Shown here piece by piece: positions 50,155 through 58,937 of a stretch of 64,000 nt of DNA; positions within the stretch are counted from its first letter, which is position 1, and each line of letters begins with the position of its first letter. Origin of the DNA: an uncultured Lachnospiraceae bacterium (GTDB lineage Bacteria; Bacillota; Clostridia; Lachnospirales; Lachnospiraceae); NCBI GenBank assembly GCA_910585005.1, contig CAJUCN010000006.1:1-64000 (forward strand), written 5' to 3'. Made by a program: the position numbers and the translations under genes. The notes below the pieces were generated by a model. That model was not told the origin of the DNA. It was given only the letters and a program-made list of their open reading frames with translations, and searched no databases.

Positions 50155-51756
50155 TTAAAGGCCTACCATTTTCACATCCCCCTGGGATTTTACAAACTTG
50201 CAATAATGCACCGTGTCCTTTACGACCATAGATACGTCCGCAATGCAGATCCTGGTTCCCGCATAAACCCGGTCATTGACCTCCACTCTTGCATTATTGC
50301 TCGCATCTAATATAACCTGTAGTTCCTGTAGTTTCTTCGTACAATCTTCCAGTTCTTGTTTTTTCTTTTTGTCCGCCTCAACCATTTCCCTGATGTTTTT
50401 TAACTGCTCCGGGTTGAATTTGACCCCCTGGTTCAGTTTTTGCGCCATAGATAATAACACCGGCTGTAAGGAGTCTACGATTCTCTTACACTCAGCAGCC
50501 TGCTGCTGAACCTGCTTGATCTGCCTCTTTAGTTCCGGATCCGCCCCCACTTCCACAATGGTGTCTGTTCCCATTGGGGAACCCAATGTCTTAACCTGAA
50601 CCAGATTGGTGGCACACACCCGCCCGCCAGTGATAAACCCACGCCTGCCGGTTACCTGGATTTCACTTCCCGACATAACTTCACTGTGCAGAATCGATTC
50701 TGTGGAAACATAACCACCTGCCGACACCTTTGCATTTTCAATAAATTTCGCCACGACATTTCCAGCCGCCTTCAGATTCCCCCTTGCCATACCGTTGACT
50801 CCCCTGGCAATGATAATATCTCCTCCCGCGTCTAAATATGCGCCTTCCACCACACCTGACACTTCAATATTCCCTTTGGCCTTTACTGAAAAATTAGTGA
50901 AAACATTTCCGTTTACTTTGATGCTGCCATCGTAATCAATATTTCCCGTAGAAATATCTACATTTTCCAATTCCAGAACATTCGACACCGATACCACGCC
51001 ATCACTTAACGTTACATGACCATTGGCGTCCGCCGTAAGCGTTTGCCTGTCCTCGGACAAAATAACATTTTTGCCATACCGGAGCGCATCCCGCTTCACT
51101 TCCCTGGGATTCATCCGTTCCCCGTAAATATTCTTACCCAGATCCCCCGGATCCTCCGGGAAACGTCTTGCAAGCAGTTCCCCTTTCTTACAATGGCTCA
51201 CTGTATTTAAATTGAAAAAGTCTACGCTTCCATCCTCATTGAGAGTTGGCTTTGTATTTAATTCTGTCTCAAAATAATATTCTATCCTTGCGTCTGTCCC
51301 ATGCCTTACCGGCGCCCCCACAGCAACTTTCAAATCCGTGCAGTATTGGGGAAAGGCCATAAACTGTCTGATCTCTTCTACTAAAACACCAAACTTGATT
51401 CCTTTGATCTCAAGATCCCGCAAAAATTCTTCCGCGGTCATCCTTCCTCCGTTAACAGAAGGGGGATAAAATCTGGCATAAGCCTCCATCTTATCCTGGC
51501 TGATCTTCAGGGAATAACTCTCCCTGAGTTCTAAACCCGGTTCTATGTTTAATCCAAATGAATATTCTTTTTCTTTTGTTTCATAGGACGCCATAATTCC
51601 ACTGTTTAATACATGTAAATCATATTTTATCCCAAAGCGGTTTAGATATTCCATTACTTCCCGAATGGCAATTGGCCTGCCGCCATCCTCAGGAGCAAAA
51701 ATCTTAAGTGTCGTACCGTTGCTGCCGCACGCCAACTGGAAATAGCCGTTTTTCAT
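50155..51756 (-). CDS. DUF342 (FapA) family protein
   Basis: 533 residues. The N-terminal region (about 60-160) is followed by a right-handed beta-helix built from repeated GNIDYDGSIKVNGNVF, AKGNIEVSGVVEGAYLDAGG and DIIIARGVNGMARGNLKAAG-like rungs (about 270-400), then a coiled coil (about 410-490). This is the FapA/DUF342 architecture seen beside flagellar and motility genes in Firmicutes and Vibrio. Suggested roles are polar localisation or signalling; the biochemical function is not settled. It lies 16 bp after fliA. Confidence 0.85.
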   Translation of the reverse strand: MKNGYFQLACGSNGTTLKIFAPEDGGRPIAIREVMEYLNRFGIKYDLHVLNSGIMASYETKEKEYSFGLNIEPGLELRESYSLKISQDKMEAYARFYPPSVNGGRMTAEEFLRDLEIKGIKFGVLVEEIRQFMAFPQYCTDLKVAVGAPVRHGTDARIEYYFETELNTKPTLNEDGSVDFFNLNTVSHCKKGELLARRFPEDPGDLGKNIYGERMNPREVKRDALRYGKNVILSEDRQTLTADANGHVTLSDGVVSVSNVLELENVDISTGNIDYDGSIKVNGNVFTNFSVKAKGNIEVSGVVEGAYLDAGGDIIIARGVNGMARGNLKAAGNVVAKFIENAKVSAGGYVSTESILHSEVMSGSEIQVTGRRGFITGGRVCATNLVQVKTLGSPMGTDTIVEVGADPELKRQIKQVQQQAAECKRIVDSLQPVLLSMAQKLNQGVKFNPEQLKNIREMVEADKKKKQELEDCTKKLQELQVILDASNNARVEVNDRVYAGTRICIADVSMVVKDTVHYCKFVKSQGDVKMVGL

Positions 51757-51772
51757 AAATCACCCTGTTCTT

Positions 51773-52537
51773 TCAAATTGATAATAGCCCCATATAATTT
51801 CCCATCCTGGTCTTCATTTTCTGCAATGCTCTGGTATGTAGTTGGGAAATCCGGGACTCGGAGACCTCAAGTACATGACTGATCTCCTTCAGTGTCAAAT
51901 CTTCGTAATAATATAGTAAAATAACTTTCTTTTCCTTTTCTGTGAGCAATTCTAATGCCTGCGTCAAGACCTTCTTTAGTTCTTCCTTTTCAACAACCTC
52001 TTCCGGTCCTTCAAAACGATGTTGATTGCTTTGTTCTGCCGGGATCTCACTTCCCGACTCCATAAACTCATTGAGTGAAACCACTCCCGTGATCTTCATC
52101 TGGGACTGCCACCCTTGATAATCCTCTTCCGAAATTCCTAAGCTTGCCGCTATCTCCTCATCCGTTGCCGTTCTTCCTGTATTTAATTCGATTTCCTTCA
52201 TCGCAGCATCGATTTTTTTCTGTTTCTGCCGGATCGTCCTTGGTATCCAGTCCATTTTACGGATCTGGTCAAGGATTGCTCCTCTAATACGAAGGCTTGC
52301 ATAGGTCTCAAATTTTACTTCCTTCATACTGTCAAATTTATCGATTGCATCAATCAAACCAAAAATGCCATAACTAACCAAGTCGTCATATTCCACATTA
52401 TAGCCCAGGTACATGCTTAACCGCCCTGCAACCAGCTTAACCAGCGGTGCGTATTCCAGGATCAGCTTTTCCCTGATATCGGGCGATTTCGTTTTTGCGT
52501 AATTTTCCCATAGTCTGTTTCTGCCTGCCTCGTCCAT
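51773..52537 (-). CDS. fliA: RNA polymerase sigma factor for flagellar operons (sigma-28)
   Basis: 254 residues of the FliA/WhiG type. Region 2 has LVKLVAGRLSMYLGYNVEYD and DDLVSYGIFGLIDAIDKFD. Region 3 has RGAILDQIRKMDWIPRTIRQ. Region 4 ends LTLKEISHVLEVSESRISQL with HTRALQKM. It directs late flagellar, chemotaxis and motility genes. The sigma-28-like sequence at 16156-16182 is a probable target. No anti-sigma factor FlgM is seen in the window. Confidence 0.96.
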   Translation of the reverse strand: MDEAGRNRLWENYAKTKSPDIREKLILEYAPLVKLVAGRLSMYLGYNVEYDDLVSYGIFGLIDAIDKFDSMKEVKFETYASLRIRGAILDQIRKMDWIPRTIRQKQKKIDAAMKEIELNTGRTATDEEIAASLGISEEDYQGWQSQMKITGVVSLNEFMESGSEIPAEQSNQHRFEGPEEVVEKEELKKVLTQALELLTEKEKKVILLYYYEDLTLKEISHVLEVSESRISQLHTRALQKMKTRMGNYMGLLSI

Positions 52538-52556
52538 TGCTACCTCCGCTGCTTAT

Positions 52557-52859
52557 TTAAGATTCCAGCGGCACATCCTCTGCGCCCTCTATCTCTTCAT
52601 TTTCTGACCCTGATTCTGCGCCTTCCTGTGCTTCCTTGGCGATCACTTCCCCCGCCTTTTTTTCTTCCTCATTAATCTGATCCACAAATTTAATAATCTT
52701 CTTTTGTACAAAAGAACCTGCCAAGTAAAAGATAACCAGTACAATAGCAAGCCGCGGAAGCATCTGCCCCGTAGTATAATGAAAATAATACATCATAATA
52801 CTGGCAATTGCGCCTGCCAGAAGCATTAAAAATGGTGCGAATAATCTGATCTTTTTCAT
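52557..52859 (-). CDS. Small two-helix membrane protein of the chemotaxis-flagellar operon
   Basis: 100 residues with two membrane helices (about 7-24 and 32-50), then an amphipathic KKIIKFVDQINEEEKKAGEV and an acidic tail (AEDVPLES). The start overlaps cheD by 4 bp (ATGA). It is found at this place in related clostridial operons but I know no function. Candidate motor- or membrane-associated accessory protein. Confidence 0.7.
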   Translation of the reverse strand: MKKIRLFAPFLMLLAGAIASIMMYYFHYTTGQMLPRLAIVLVIFYLAGSFVQKKIIKFVDQINEEEKKAGEVIAKEAQEGAESGSENEEIEGAEDVPLES

Positions 52860-53341
52860 ATCACTTTCTCCGGCATCCCTACAGCTCTGATCACAAAATC
52901 CCCGTTTTTAGGGTAAAATATTACTGTTCTTCCATATGTTTTTCCAGTATCCTCCGCCAAAAGCGGTATTTTTAACTCACTTAATTTTTGCTTACTTGCC
53001 TGGACATTTCTTTCTCCCACACGAATCATCGTGCTCTTGCTTCCGAAGGAAAACATCTGTGCGCCGCCAGCAATCTTCGCTACCAGCCTTCCACGGTTTC
53101 CACCTCTTCTCACAATATCCTTGACCAAATCTTCGATTCCCGTATCTGCAAACTTAGGACGGTTCCCATTGTTTCTGATTTCCGTGCTGTCTGGAAGCAT
53201 AATATGCGCCAAACCCCCAACACCTGTTGCCGGATCCCGGATTGCTATTCCAACACAGGATCCCAAACCCAGCGTTGTAACTGCATCCTCACCGCTGCAT
53301 GTTTTCCAATCAGCCATGCCTACCTTAATAACTTCACCCAT
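52856..53341 (-). CDS. cheD: CheD chemoreceptor glutamine deamidase
   Basis: 161 residues. Catalytic Cys in LGLGSCVGIAIRDP, His in GGLAHIMLPDS, and conserved KIAGGAQMF and GERNVQASKQKL motifs. It deamidates receptor glutamines and, in Bacillus-type systems, binds CheC. The cheC gene lies immediately upstream (36 bp), so the feedback loop is complete. Confidence 0.96.
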   Translation of the reverse strand: MGEVIKVGMADWKTCSGEDAVTTLGLGSCVGIAIRDPATGVGGLAHIMLPDSTEIRNNGNRPKFADTGIEDLVKDIVRRGGNRGRLVAKIAGGAQMFSFGSKSTMIRVGERNVQASKQKLSELKIPLLAEDTGKTYGRTVIFYPKNGDFVIRAVGMPEKVI

Positions 53342-53377
53342 TTTCCCGCATCTCCCGTTTTTATGTTCTTTTGCAGT

Positions 53378-54013
53378 CTACATAACACCCAGCGAACCCA
53401 AAATCCTTTCATAGGATTCCATATCCGGTATTAGAATAAAAAATCCGTCTAATACCACGTCATCTGAAAACTGAGTCTGTATTAATAAAATTTTATCGCC
53501 AAAAACACCAAACTCTATAGCAGGTACACTGAGCAAAGCCCCTGCCATGTCTATCCCAAGCTGTGGTATCGACGGAAAAATTTTCATGTTTGTAAGGCCG
53601 GAAAGTGCATTTAAATATGCGCCTGTGATAATATTCCCAACCTCCTTGATTGCTGAACACTCCATCTCACCAAACTCATACTCGTCTGCTTTCTCTTCAT
53701 CAATTCCAAGCATCCCGCACATCAGTTTATTGACAAGATGTGCCGCGGCTGTTTTTGAAAGCATAAACATAATGCTGCCATCAATATCCCCCTCCACCTG
53801 GAGAAAAATACTTACCATCAGCTTATCTTCGCCGCCCACCATATCCCCAAGTTCCTTAAACTCCAACAATTTTACCTGGGGTACATGCATATCTACCTTA
53901 CAGTCAATCATCTGGGCAAGGGCAGTCGTTGCGTTACCTGCTCCAATGTTTCCCAATTCTTTTAATACATCAAAATATTGATCCGTTAATTGTTCCATAT
54001 TCAGATCTTTCAT
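53378..54013 (-). CDS. cheC: CheC CheY-P phosphatase
   Basis: 211 residues with both phosphatase half-sites: LKELGNIGAGNATTAL and IKEVGNIITGAYLNAL (each E-x-x-N). It dephosphorylates CheY-P and, when bound by CheD, modulates receptor adaptation. It lies between cheW (35 bp) and cheD. Confidence 0.96.
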   Translation of the reverse strand: MKDLNMEQLTDQYFDVLKELGNIGAGNATTALAQMIDCKVDMHVPQVKLLEFKELGDMVGGEDKLMVSIFLQVEGDIDGSIMFMLSKTAAAHLVNKLMCGMLGIDEEKADEYEFGEMECSAIKEVGNIITGAYLNALSGLTNMKIFPSIPQLGIDMAGALLSVPAIEFGVFGDKILLIQTQFSDDVVLDGFFILIPDMESYERILGSLGVM

Positions 54014-54048
54014 AGGTCCTCCTAAAATGGTACTTCCCGTCCCAAAAA

Positions 54049-54528
54049 TTATTTTTCTAGTGCGACTACATTTAAGTCAAGTATGGAGATCAACTCGTCT
54101 CCCTTTTTCCCAATGCCATTTACAAAATTCAATCCGTCCTCTTTCGCGTCATAAGTCACTTTTTCGATCTCGTTTATACCAAGAGTCACCACCTCTTTTA
54201 CCGCATCCACAATAATCCCGATCGTCCCATGCTGTTCCAGCTTTAAAATAATGATCCTTGTAGCTTTCGTGATCTCGTCGGTTTCCAATTCCATTTTCAG
54301 CCTAAGGCTCATAACCGGAATAACCTCCCCCCGTAAATTGATCACGCCTTTCAGATATTCCGCCACCTTGGGCACTCTGGTAATATGCTGCATACGGACA
54401 ATATTGTCTATGTACCTGATATCAATGCCATATTGTTCACTTCCCAGCTTGATTACAATATACTGAAACGTTTCATATACACTGTTTTCTTCCAATACAT
54501 TCGTCCCTATGGTCTTTAGTTCTTCCAT
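54049..54528 (-). CDS. cheW: CheW chemotaxis scaffold protein (main flagellar operon)
   Basis: 159 residues, normal CheW length: QYIVIKLGSEQYGIDIRYID, YLKGVINLRGEVIPVMSLRL, RIIILKL, TIGIIVDAVKEVVTLG and a short C-terminal DLNVVALEK. It links MCPs to the CheA encoded 13 bp upstream. Confidence 0.96.
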   Translation of the reverse strand: MEELKTIGTNVLEENSVYETFQYIVIKLGSEQYGIDIRYIDNIVRMQHITRVPKVAEYLKGVINLRGEVIPVMSLRLKMELETDEITKATRIIILKLEQHGTIGIIVDAVKEVVTLGINEIEKVTYDAKEDGLNFVNGIGKKGDELISILDLNVVALEK

Positions 54529-54541
54529 CCTTCTCCCCTCC

Positions 54542-56596
54542 CTAAATCAGTGCGTTGGCATCCAGGATCAAGGCAACTTCCCCGTCTCCCAATATGGTGG
54601 CCCCACTGATAATCTTACATTTGCTGATATACTTGCCAAGCGATTTGATAACAATCTCCTGCTGTCCCATCAGTTCATCAACTACCAGTCCAGCCAGGTT
54701 TTCACCCTTCTTGACAATGACAACCACCAAATTTTCGTCAGAGGATTTACTGCTTGCAATATCCAATTCCTCATTCAGCCTGATGATCGGGATTACCGTC
54801 CCCCTTAAATGGATCACTTCCCGATTCTGGACAAGTTTGATCTCATCCGGGCTGATATCCTCTATGGTCTGGATATTTCCCAAAGACAGCGCATATTTTT
54901 CTCCGCCTACGGTCACCATAAGCGCCTGGATGATCGCAAGTGTGAGAGGAAGCCTTATGATCCATGTACTCCCTTCGCCCATTTTGGACTTCACTTCCAC
55001 TTCTCCACTTAATGACTCGATCTTGGATTTCACTACATCAAGCCCAACTCCCCGGCCTGAAATATCTGTGATCTGTTTTGATGTGGAAAATCCGGCATGA
55101 AACAGAAGGTTAATGATATCTTTCTCGCTCATGCTCTCACCCTGTTCCGGTGTGATGACGCCTCTGTCAATTCCCTTTTGCTTAACAGCCTCCACGTCGA
55201 TCCCGCTTCCGTCATCCCTTACCTCGATCACAACGTTATTGCCATCCTGATAAGCCTCCAGGAAGATAGAACCAACCTCCGGTTTCCCCCTCTGTACACG
55301 GACTTCCGCTGGTTCCAGTCCATGATCCGCCGCATTCCGGAGAAGATGCATCAGCGGATCTCCGATCTCATCCACCACTGTCCTGTCAAGCTCTGTCTCT
55401 TCACCTGACATGTAAAGTTCCATTTTTTTATCCAGTTTTTTGGACAGATCCCTGATCATCCTTGGAAATTTGTTTACCACACTCTCAATAGGAACCATTC
55501 TGACTTTCATAACTGATTCATGAAGATTCGTAGTAACACTCTCCAGATATTCAATCTGCTCATTAAACCCTGAGTTGGAAGAACGTTCGTCGGTGGATGC
55601 TGACACCAAGGAATTTTTCGCTATGATCAGCTCACTTACCAGATTCATAAGGACATCCAGTTTTTCTATGTCCACACGGACTGTTCTATTCACCACTGGT
55701 TTCCCCAATGCCTTCTTATCTACATTTTTGGCTGGTGCAGGCTGCGCTGCCACAGATGGTACATTCTGGTTTTGTTCCACTTCCGGGGCAGTCTCCACAT
55801 TTTCCGGTTCCCGGATCTCTGGCAGCTTATATACACCGCCAAGAACCCTCTCTATCTCCGAAACACTTCCTGCCAGAGATAAAATTTCCTCTAACGGATG
55901 ATCTGAGATAACAATAAGGCTGAAATCCAATTCAAACTTTTCGTCTTCTATATCCTGTGCAGGCGGGTTGCTGACCATAATCTCCGCCTTTTCCTCAATT
56001 GCCTTGTATACCAAAAAAGCCCTGGCTGCCTTTAAAAAGCAAGCTTCACTAATATATACGGTAAGTCCATAAATATTCTTGCCACTTTTTTGGGCTTCGG
56101 TGAGCACAGAAAGCTCTGACTCGCCAACCTTAATATCCGTCCATTTTTCTTCTGATGTATCCGGCAAAACAGGAGATGCCTTGGTGGGAACAGATACTGC
56201 CGCATCCTTGCTTACTCCTTTAAGGTACTCATTCAGTTTGGAAACTAATGCCTGATTATCATTGGTTCCCTCATCTGCTGTCTCTTGGATCGTATTATTA
56301 TATTCCTCAAGAGCATCTAGGCACTGAAACAACGTATCAATCAGATTGGAATCTACTTTCATTGTTCCGTTACGGATCTCTGAAAATACATTTTCCATGT
56401 CATGCGTGAGCTTCTGCATACGTTTATAGCCCATTGTCCCTGCCATTCCCTTAAGGGAATGGGCAGCACGGAAAATTTCATTGATCGTGCCTACATCCTC
56501 TGGTTCCTGTTCAAGCTGTAAAATCTGAGCATTCAGGTTTTCCAGATGCTCTTTTGTCTCATCAAGAAAAATTTCAAGATACTGGTTAACATCCAT
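54542..56596 (-). CDS. cheA: CheA chemotaxis histidine kinase (main flagellar operon)
   Basis: 684 residues. The Hpt domain has His46 (FRAAHSLKGMAGTMGY). A P2 domain sits at about 155-265, a Pro/Ala linker follows, then P3 (VRVDIEKLDVLMNLVSELII), P4 with LLRNAADHGLEP, DDGSGID and GRGVGLDVVKSKIE, and P5 CheW-like. All five classical domains are present. It lies directly against cheB (zero gap) in the flagellar operon. Confidence 0.97.
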   Translation of the reverse strand: MDVNQYLEIFLDETKEHLENLNAQILQLEQEPEDVGTINEIFRAAHSLKGMAGTMGYKRMQKLTHDMENVFSEIRNGTMKVDSNLIDTLFQCLDALEEYNNTIQETADEGTNDNQALVSKLNEYLKGVSKDAAVSVPTKASPVLPDTSEEKWTDIKVGESELSVLTEAQKSGKNIYGLTVYISEACFLKAARAFLVYKAIEEKAEIMVSNPPAQDIEDEKFELDFSLIVISDHPLEEILSLAGSVSEIERVLGGVYKLPEIREPENVETAPEVEQNQNVPSVAAQPAPAKNVDKKALGKPVVNRTVRVDIEKLDVLMNLVSELIIAKNSLVSASTDERSSNSGFNEQIEYLESVTTNLHESVMKVRMVPIESVVNKFPRMIRDLSKKLDKKMELYMSGEETELDRTVVDEIGDPLMHLLRNAADHGLEPAEVRVQRGKPEVGSIFLEAYQDGNNVVIEVRDDGSGIDVEAVKQKGIDRGVITPEQGESMSEKDIINLLFHAGFSTSKQITDISGRGVGLDVVKSKIESLSGEVEVKSKMGEGSTWIIRLPLTLAIIQALMVTVGGEKYALSLGNIQTIEDISPDEIKLVQNREVIHLRGTVIPIIRLNEELDIASSKSSDENLVVVIVKKGENLAGLVVDELMGQQEIVIKSLGKYISKCKIISGATILGDGEVALILDANALI

Positions 56597-57214
56597 CTAA
56601 TTTACCCCCACGTTTTTTGTGATTTCCTGTGCAATTTGTTCCAAAGACATCGTCCTTCTGGTAAGCCCTGCAAGGACAATACTCCTTGGCATCCCATAAA
56701 CCACACAAGTTTCCTCATTCTGTGCCAATACTGTAACTCTTTTTTTCCGCATAAGATTTAATATCCCTGCAGTCCCGTCTGCTCCCATCCCCGTAAGAAC
56801 CGCACAGACCACTTCATCGTACCCACAATCCGCCAATGACTCATACATGAAATTGGCACAGGGCTTTACCCCTTCCCTGGGCGGTTCATCGGTATAGTGG
56901 ATCAAATGCCTTGTGCCGATCTTGACTACATTCATATGCCTTCCGCCCCTTGCTAAAAACCCATGCCCATTCTCCAGCACATCCCCTTCCTGTGCTTCCT
57001 TCACCGCAATCTGACTTAATGTATCGAGCCTGTCGGCAAGGGCTTTGGTAAATCCTTCTGGCATATGCTGCACAATCAGCACCGGTGCATTCAGGTTTGC
57101 GGGCAGCAAGGGAATCAGCTCTTGCAATGCTTTCGGCCCTCCGGTCGATGTGGCAATCGCCACGATCTTTCTTCCGGCCCTGCTTTCATCTGCCTTCATA
57201 AACATCCGCCTCAC
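56597..57214 (-). CDS. cheB: CheB methylesterase domain protein lacking a receiver domain
   Basis: 205 residues only, against about 345 for CheB. The catalytic domain is complete: Ser in AIATSTGGPKALQELI, His in IVQHMPEGFTKALA, Asp in LTGMGADGTAGILNL. The N-terminal receiver is missing; just 67 bp separate it from the upstream PilZ gene, so there is no hidden receiver frame. Without a receiver it cannot be switched on by CheA phosphate in the usual way, so it is expected to be constitutive or controlled by other contacts. The full-length CheB at 9986-11020 is its paralogue. Confidence 0.92.
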   Translation of the reverse strand: MRRMFMKADESRAGRKIVAIATSTGGPKALQELIPLLPANLNAPVLIVQHMPEGFTKALADRLDTLSQIAVKEAQEGDVLENGHGFLARGGRHMNVVKIGTRHLIHYTDEPPREGVKPCANFMYESLADCGYDEVVCAVLTGMGADGTAGILNLMRKKRVTVLAQNEETCVVYGMPRSIVLAGLTRRTMSLEQIAQEITKNVGVN

Positions 57215-57281
57215 GATCTGAAAACAATTTACAGGTTAAGTATAGCACAACAAACGCTTCTCATGAGTGCATAATAACCGT

Positions 57282-58007
57282 CTATAAACCTTTTTCCCGT
57301 TTTCTATGCTTTCTTTCTTCCTCAAAAATAAACCGGATGATCTCTTCCCTCTCCGATGTATCAATGTTAATATATTGTGCACGATGCTCAAAAACACCTG
57401 GACGGTCCTCTAATTCCCTTACCATAAGCACTTTCGCAATCAACGTGTATTCCTTGGCATTTCCGTCCACCACCAAATTATATTTACAACAGACAAGACT
57501 CTCCGGTTCATATGCATAATCCCCGATAAACCGGATCCCGCCTCCACTGATATCCACAATCACGCTCCTTTTTAAAGGAAGCCCGGGTACCAGATAATTG
57601 TTGCCTTTTTCCACAATATTCAACTCTTCTTTTTCAAGTGGCCTTGAACTCATTTCCAGCGCACAGCTTAAACGGTAATACTCTCTCCGCTGGAATTTCC
57701 TTAAATTGCTGGTCAGTTCCATTAACAAGATAAACTGATTATCGGACTTATATCTGTCGATCACATTGGCAAAACACTGGTAAAGCCCTGCCTGTGTGTA
57801 AAAATACAGATCATATTCCGCGTTTACAGGTAAAAGTATCAGTTTTGACTTTTCCATAGGCATATAGATCTCCAAACGGTCTTCTGTTAGGATATCGCAT
57901 ACCCGCGTCTGGTAAACTTTTTTCTTTTCCGTATCGTCAATATATTTGGTACGGTCTACCGCCTGCATTTCAATCTTATTTCCTGGTACTACATATTCTG
58001 ACAGCAT
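57282..58007 (-). CDS. PilZ-domain c-di-GMP receptor (YcgR-like flagellar brake)
   Basis: 241 residues. An N-terminal YcgR-N-like beta domain (about 1-95), then a PilZ domain (about 100-230) with the binding motifs FQRREYYRLSC (RxxxR) and VDISGGGIRFIG (D/N-x-S-x-x-G). YcgR/DgrA/MotI-type proteins bind c-di-GMP and slow the motor. The gene sits in the flagellar operon between flhG (17 bp) and cheB. Confidence 0.92.
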   Translation of the reverse strand: MLSEYVVPGNKIEMQAVDRTKYIDDTEKKKVYQTRVCDILTEDRLEIYMPMEKSKLILLPVNAEYDLYFYTQAGLYQCFANVIDRYKSDNQFILLMELTSNLRKFQRREYYRLSCALEMSSRPLEKEELNIVEKGNNYLVPGLPLKRSVIVDISGGGIRFIGDYAYEPESLVCCKYNLVVDGNAKEYTLIAKVLMVRELEDRPGVFEHRAQYINIDTSEREEIIRFIFEEERKHRKREKGL

Positions 58008-58024
58008 ATGAACCTCCTATCGTT

Positions 58025-58906
58025 TTATTTTTTTCCTGTTATGATGTGGGAAAAGAAAGCTGCCATCCCACGCTTCTTCACATCCTTATTCATTTCTTTA
58101 TTCATTAATGTGGCCGCAATGGATTCATAAGCAATTGACGACTTTGCCTGAGGGGCCTGCATTGATACCGGCATCTGCTGCATCACCGCTTTTGCAAGCT
58201 GCGGATCTCTGGGTACCGTACCTAAATAGGTAATTGGAATCTTTAAGTAACGGCTTACCACAGAATTTAATTTTCCGAACAAACTCTGGCCTTCCTCTTC
58301 TGAATCTACCTTATTGGCAATTACTTTGATCTTTGAAACTTCATTTGAAAACCGCGGGTGCCTGTTTAATGACTTAAGCAGCGAATAGGAATCTGTGATA
58401 GAAGTAGGCTCCGGCGTCGTCACCAGAAGAATCTCCCCGCTTGCTACCAAAAACTCCAATACTGCGTCTGAGATCCCTGCCCCAGTATCCACAATAATAA
58501 TATCGGCTATAGCGTCAAGCTCCGCAAGATTTTGAATAATATACATCAGGTAATCCCTGCTCAGATTTGATAATCCGGCAATCCCCGATCCACCTGAAAT
58601 AAAGCCCACATCCATAGGTCCCCATGTAATGATCTCCCGTATGTTTTTTCCCTGGTAGATCAAATCACAAAAATTATGGTTTGGTACTGTCCCAAACATG
58701 ATTTCTATATTTGCAAGTCCGAAATCAGCATCCAAAATAATCACTCTCTGACCCATTTTTTTGAAATGAATCGCCAAATTGATAGCCGTATTTGATTTTC
58801 CCACGCCGCCTTTTCCGCTTGTAACCGTAATGACTCTCGCCAGCGGTCTGTTCTTTGAGACGGCCTCCGCTTTAATAATATTCCTTAATTGCTGCGCCTG
58901 ATCCAT
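58025..58906 (-). CDS. flhG: FlhG (YlxH) MinD-like ATPase
   Basis: 293 residues. The deviant Walker A is VTSGKGGVGKSNTAINLA. The motifs DADFGLANIEIMFG and IIVDTGAGISDAVLEFL, plus the C-terminal helix region, follow MinD/FlhG. It controls flagellar number and position together with FlhF, whose gene ends 31 bp upstream. The N-terminal MDQAQQLRNIIK resembles the FlhF-activating DQAxxLR helix. Confidence 0.95.
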   Translation of the reverse strand: MDQAQQLRNIIKAEAVSKNRPLARVITVTSGKGGVGKSNTAINLAIHFKKMGQRVIILDADFGLANIEIMFGTVPNHNFCDLIYQGKNIREIITWGPMDVGFISGGSGIAGLSNLSRDYLMYIIQNLAELDAIADIIIVDTGAGISDAVLEFLVASGEILLVTTPEPTSITDSYSLLKSLNRHPRFSNEVSKIKVIANKVDSEEEGQSLFGKLNSVVSRYLKIPITYLGTVPRDPQLAKAVMQQMPVSMQAPQAKSSIAYESIAATLMNKEMNKDVKKRGMAAFFSHIITGKK

Positions 58907-58937
58907 GTGTACTCCTATTAATCTGACTGTTTTTCAT

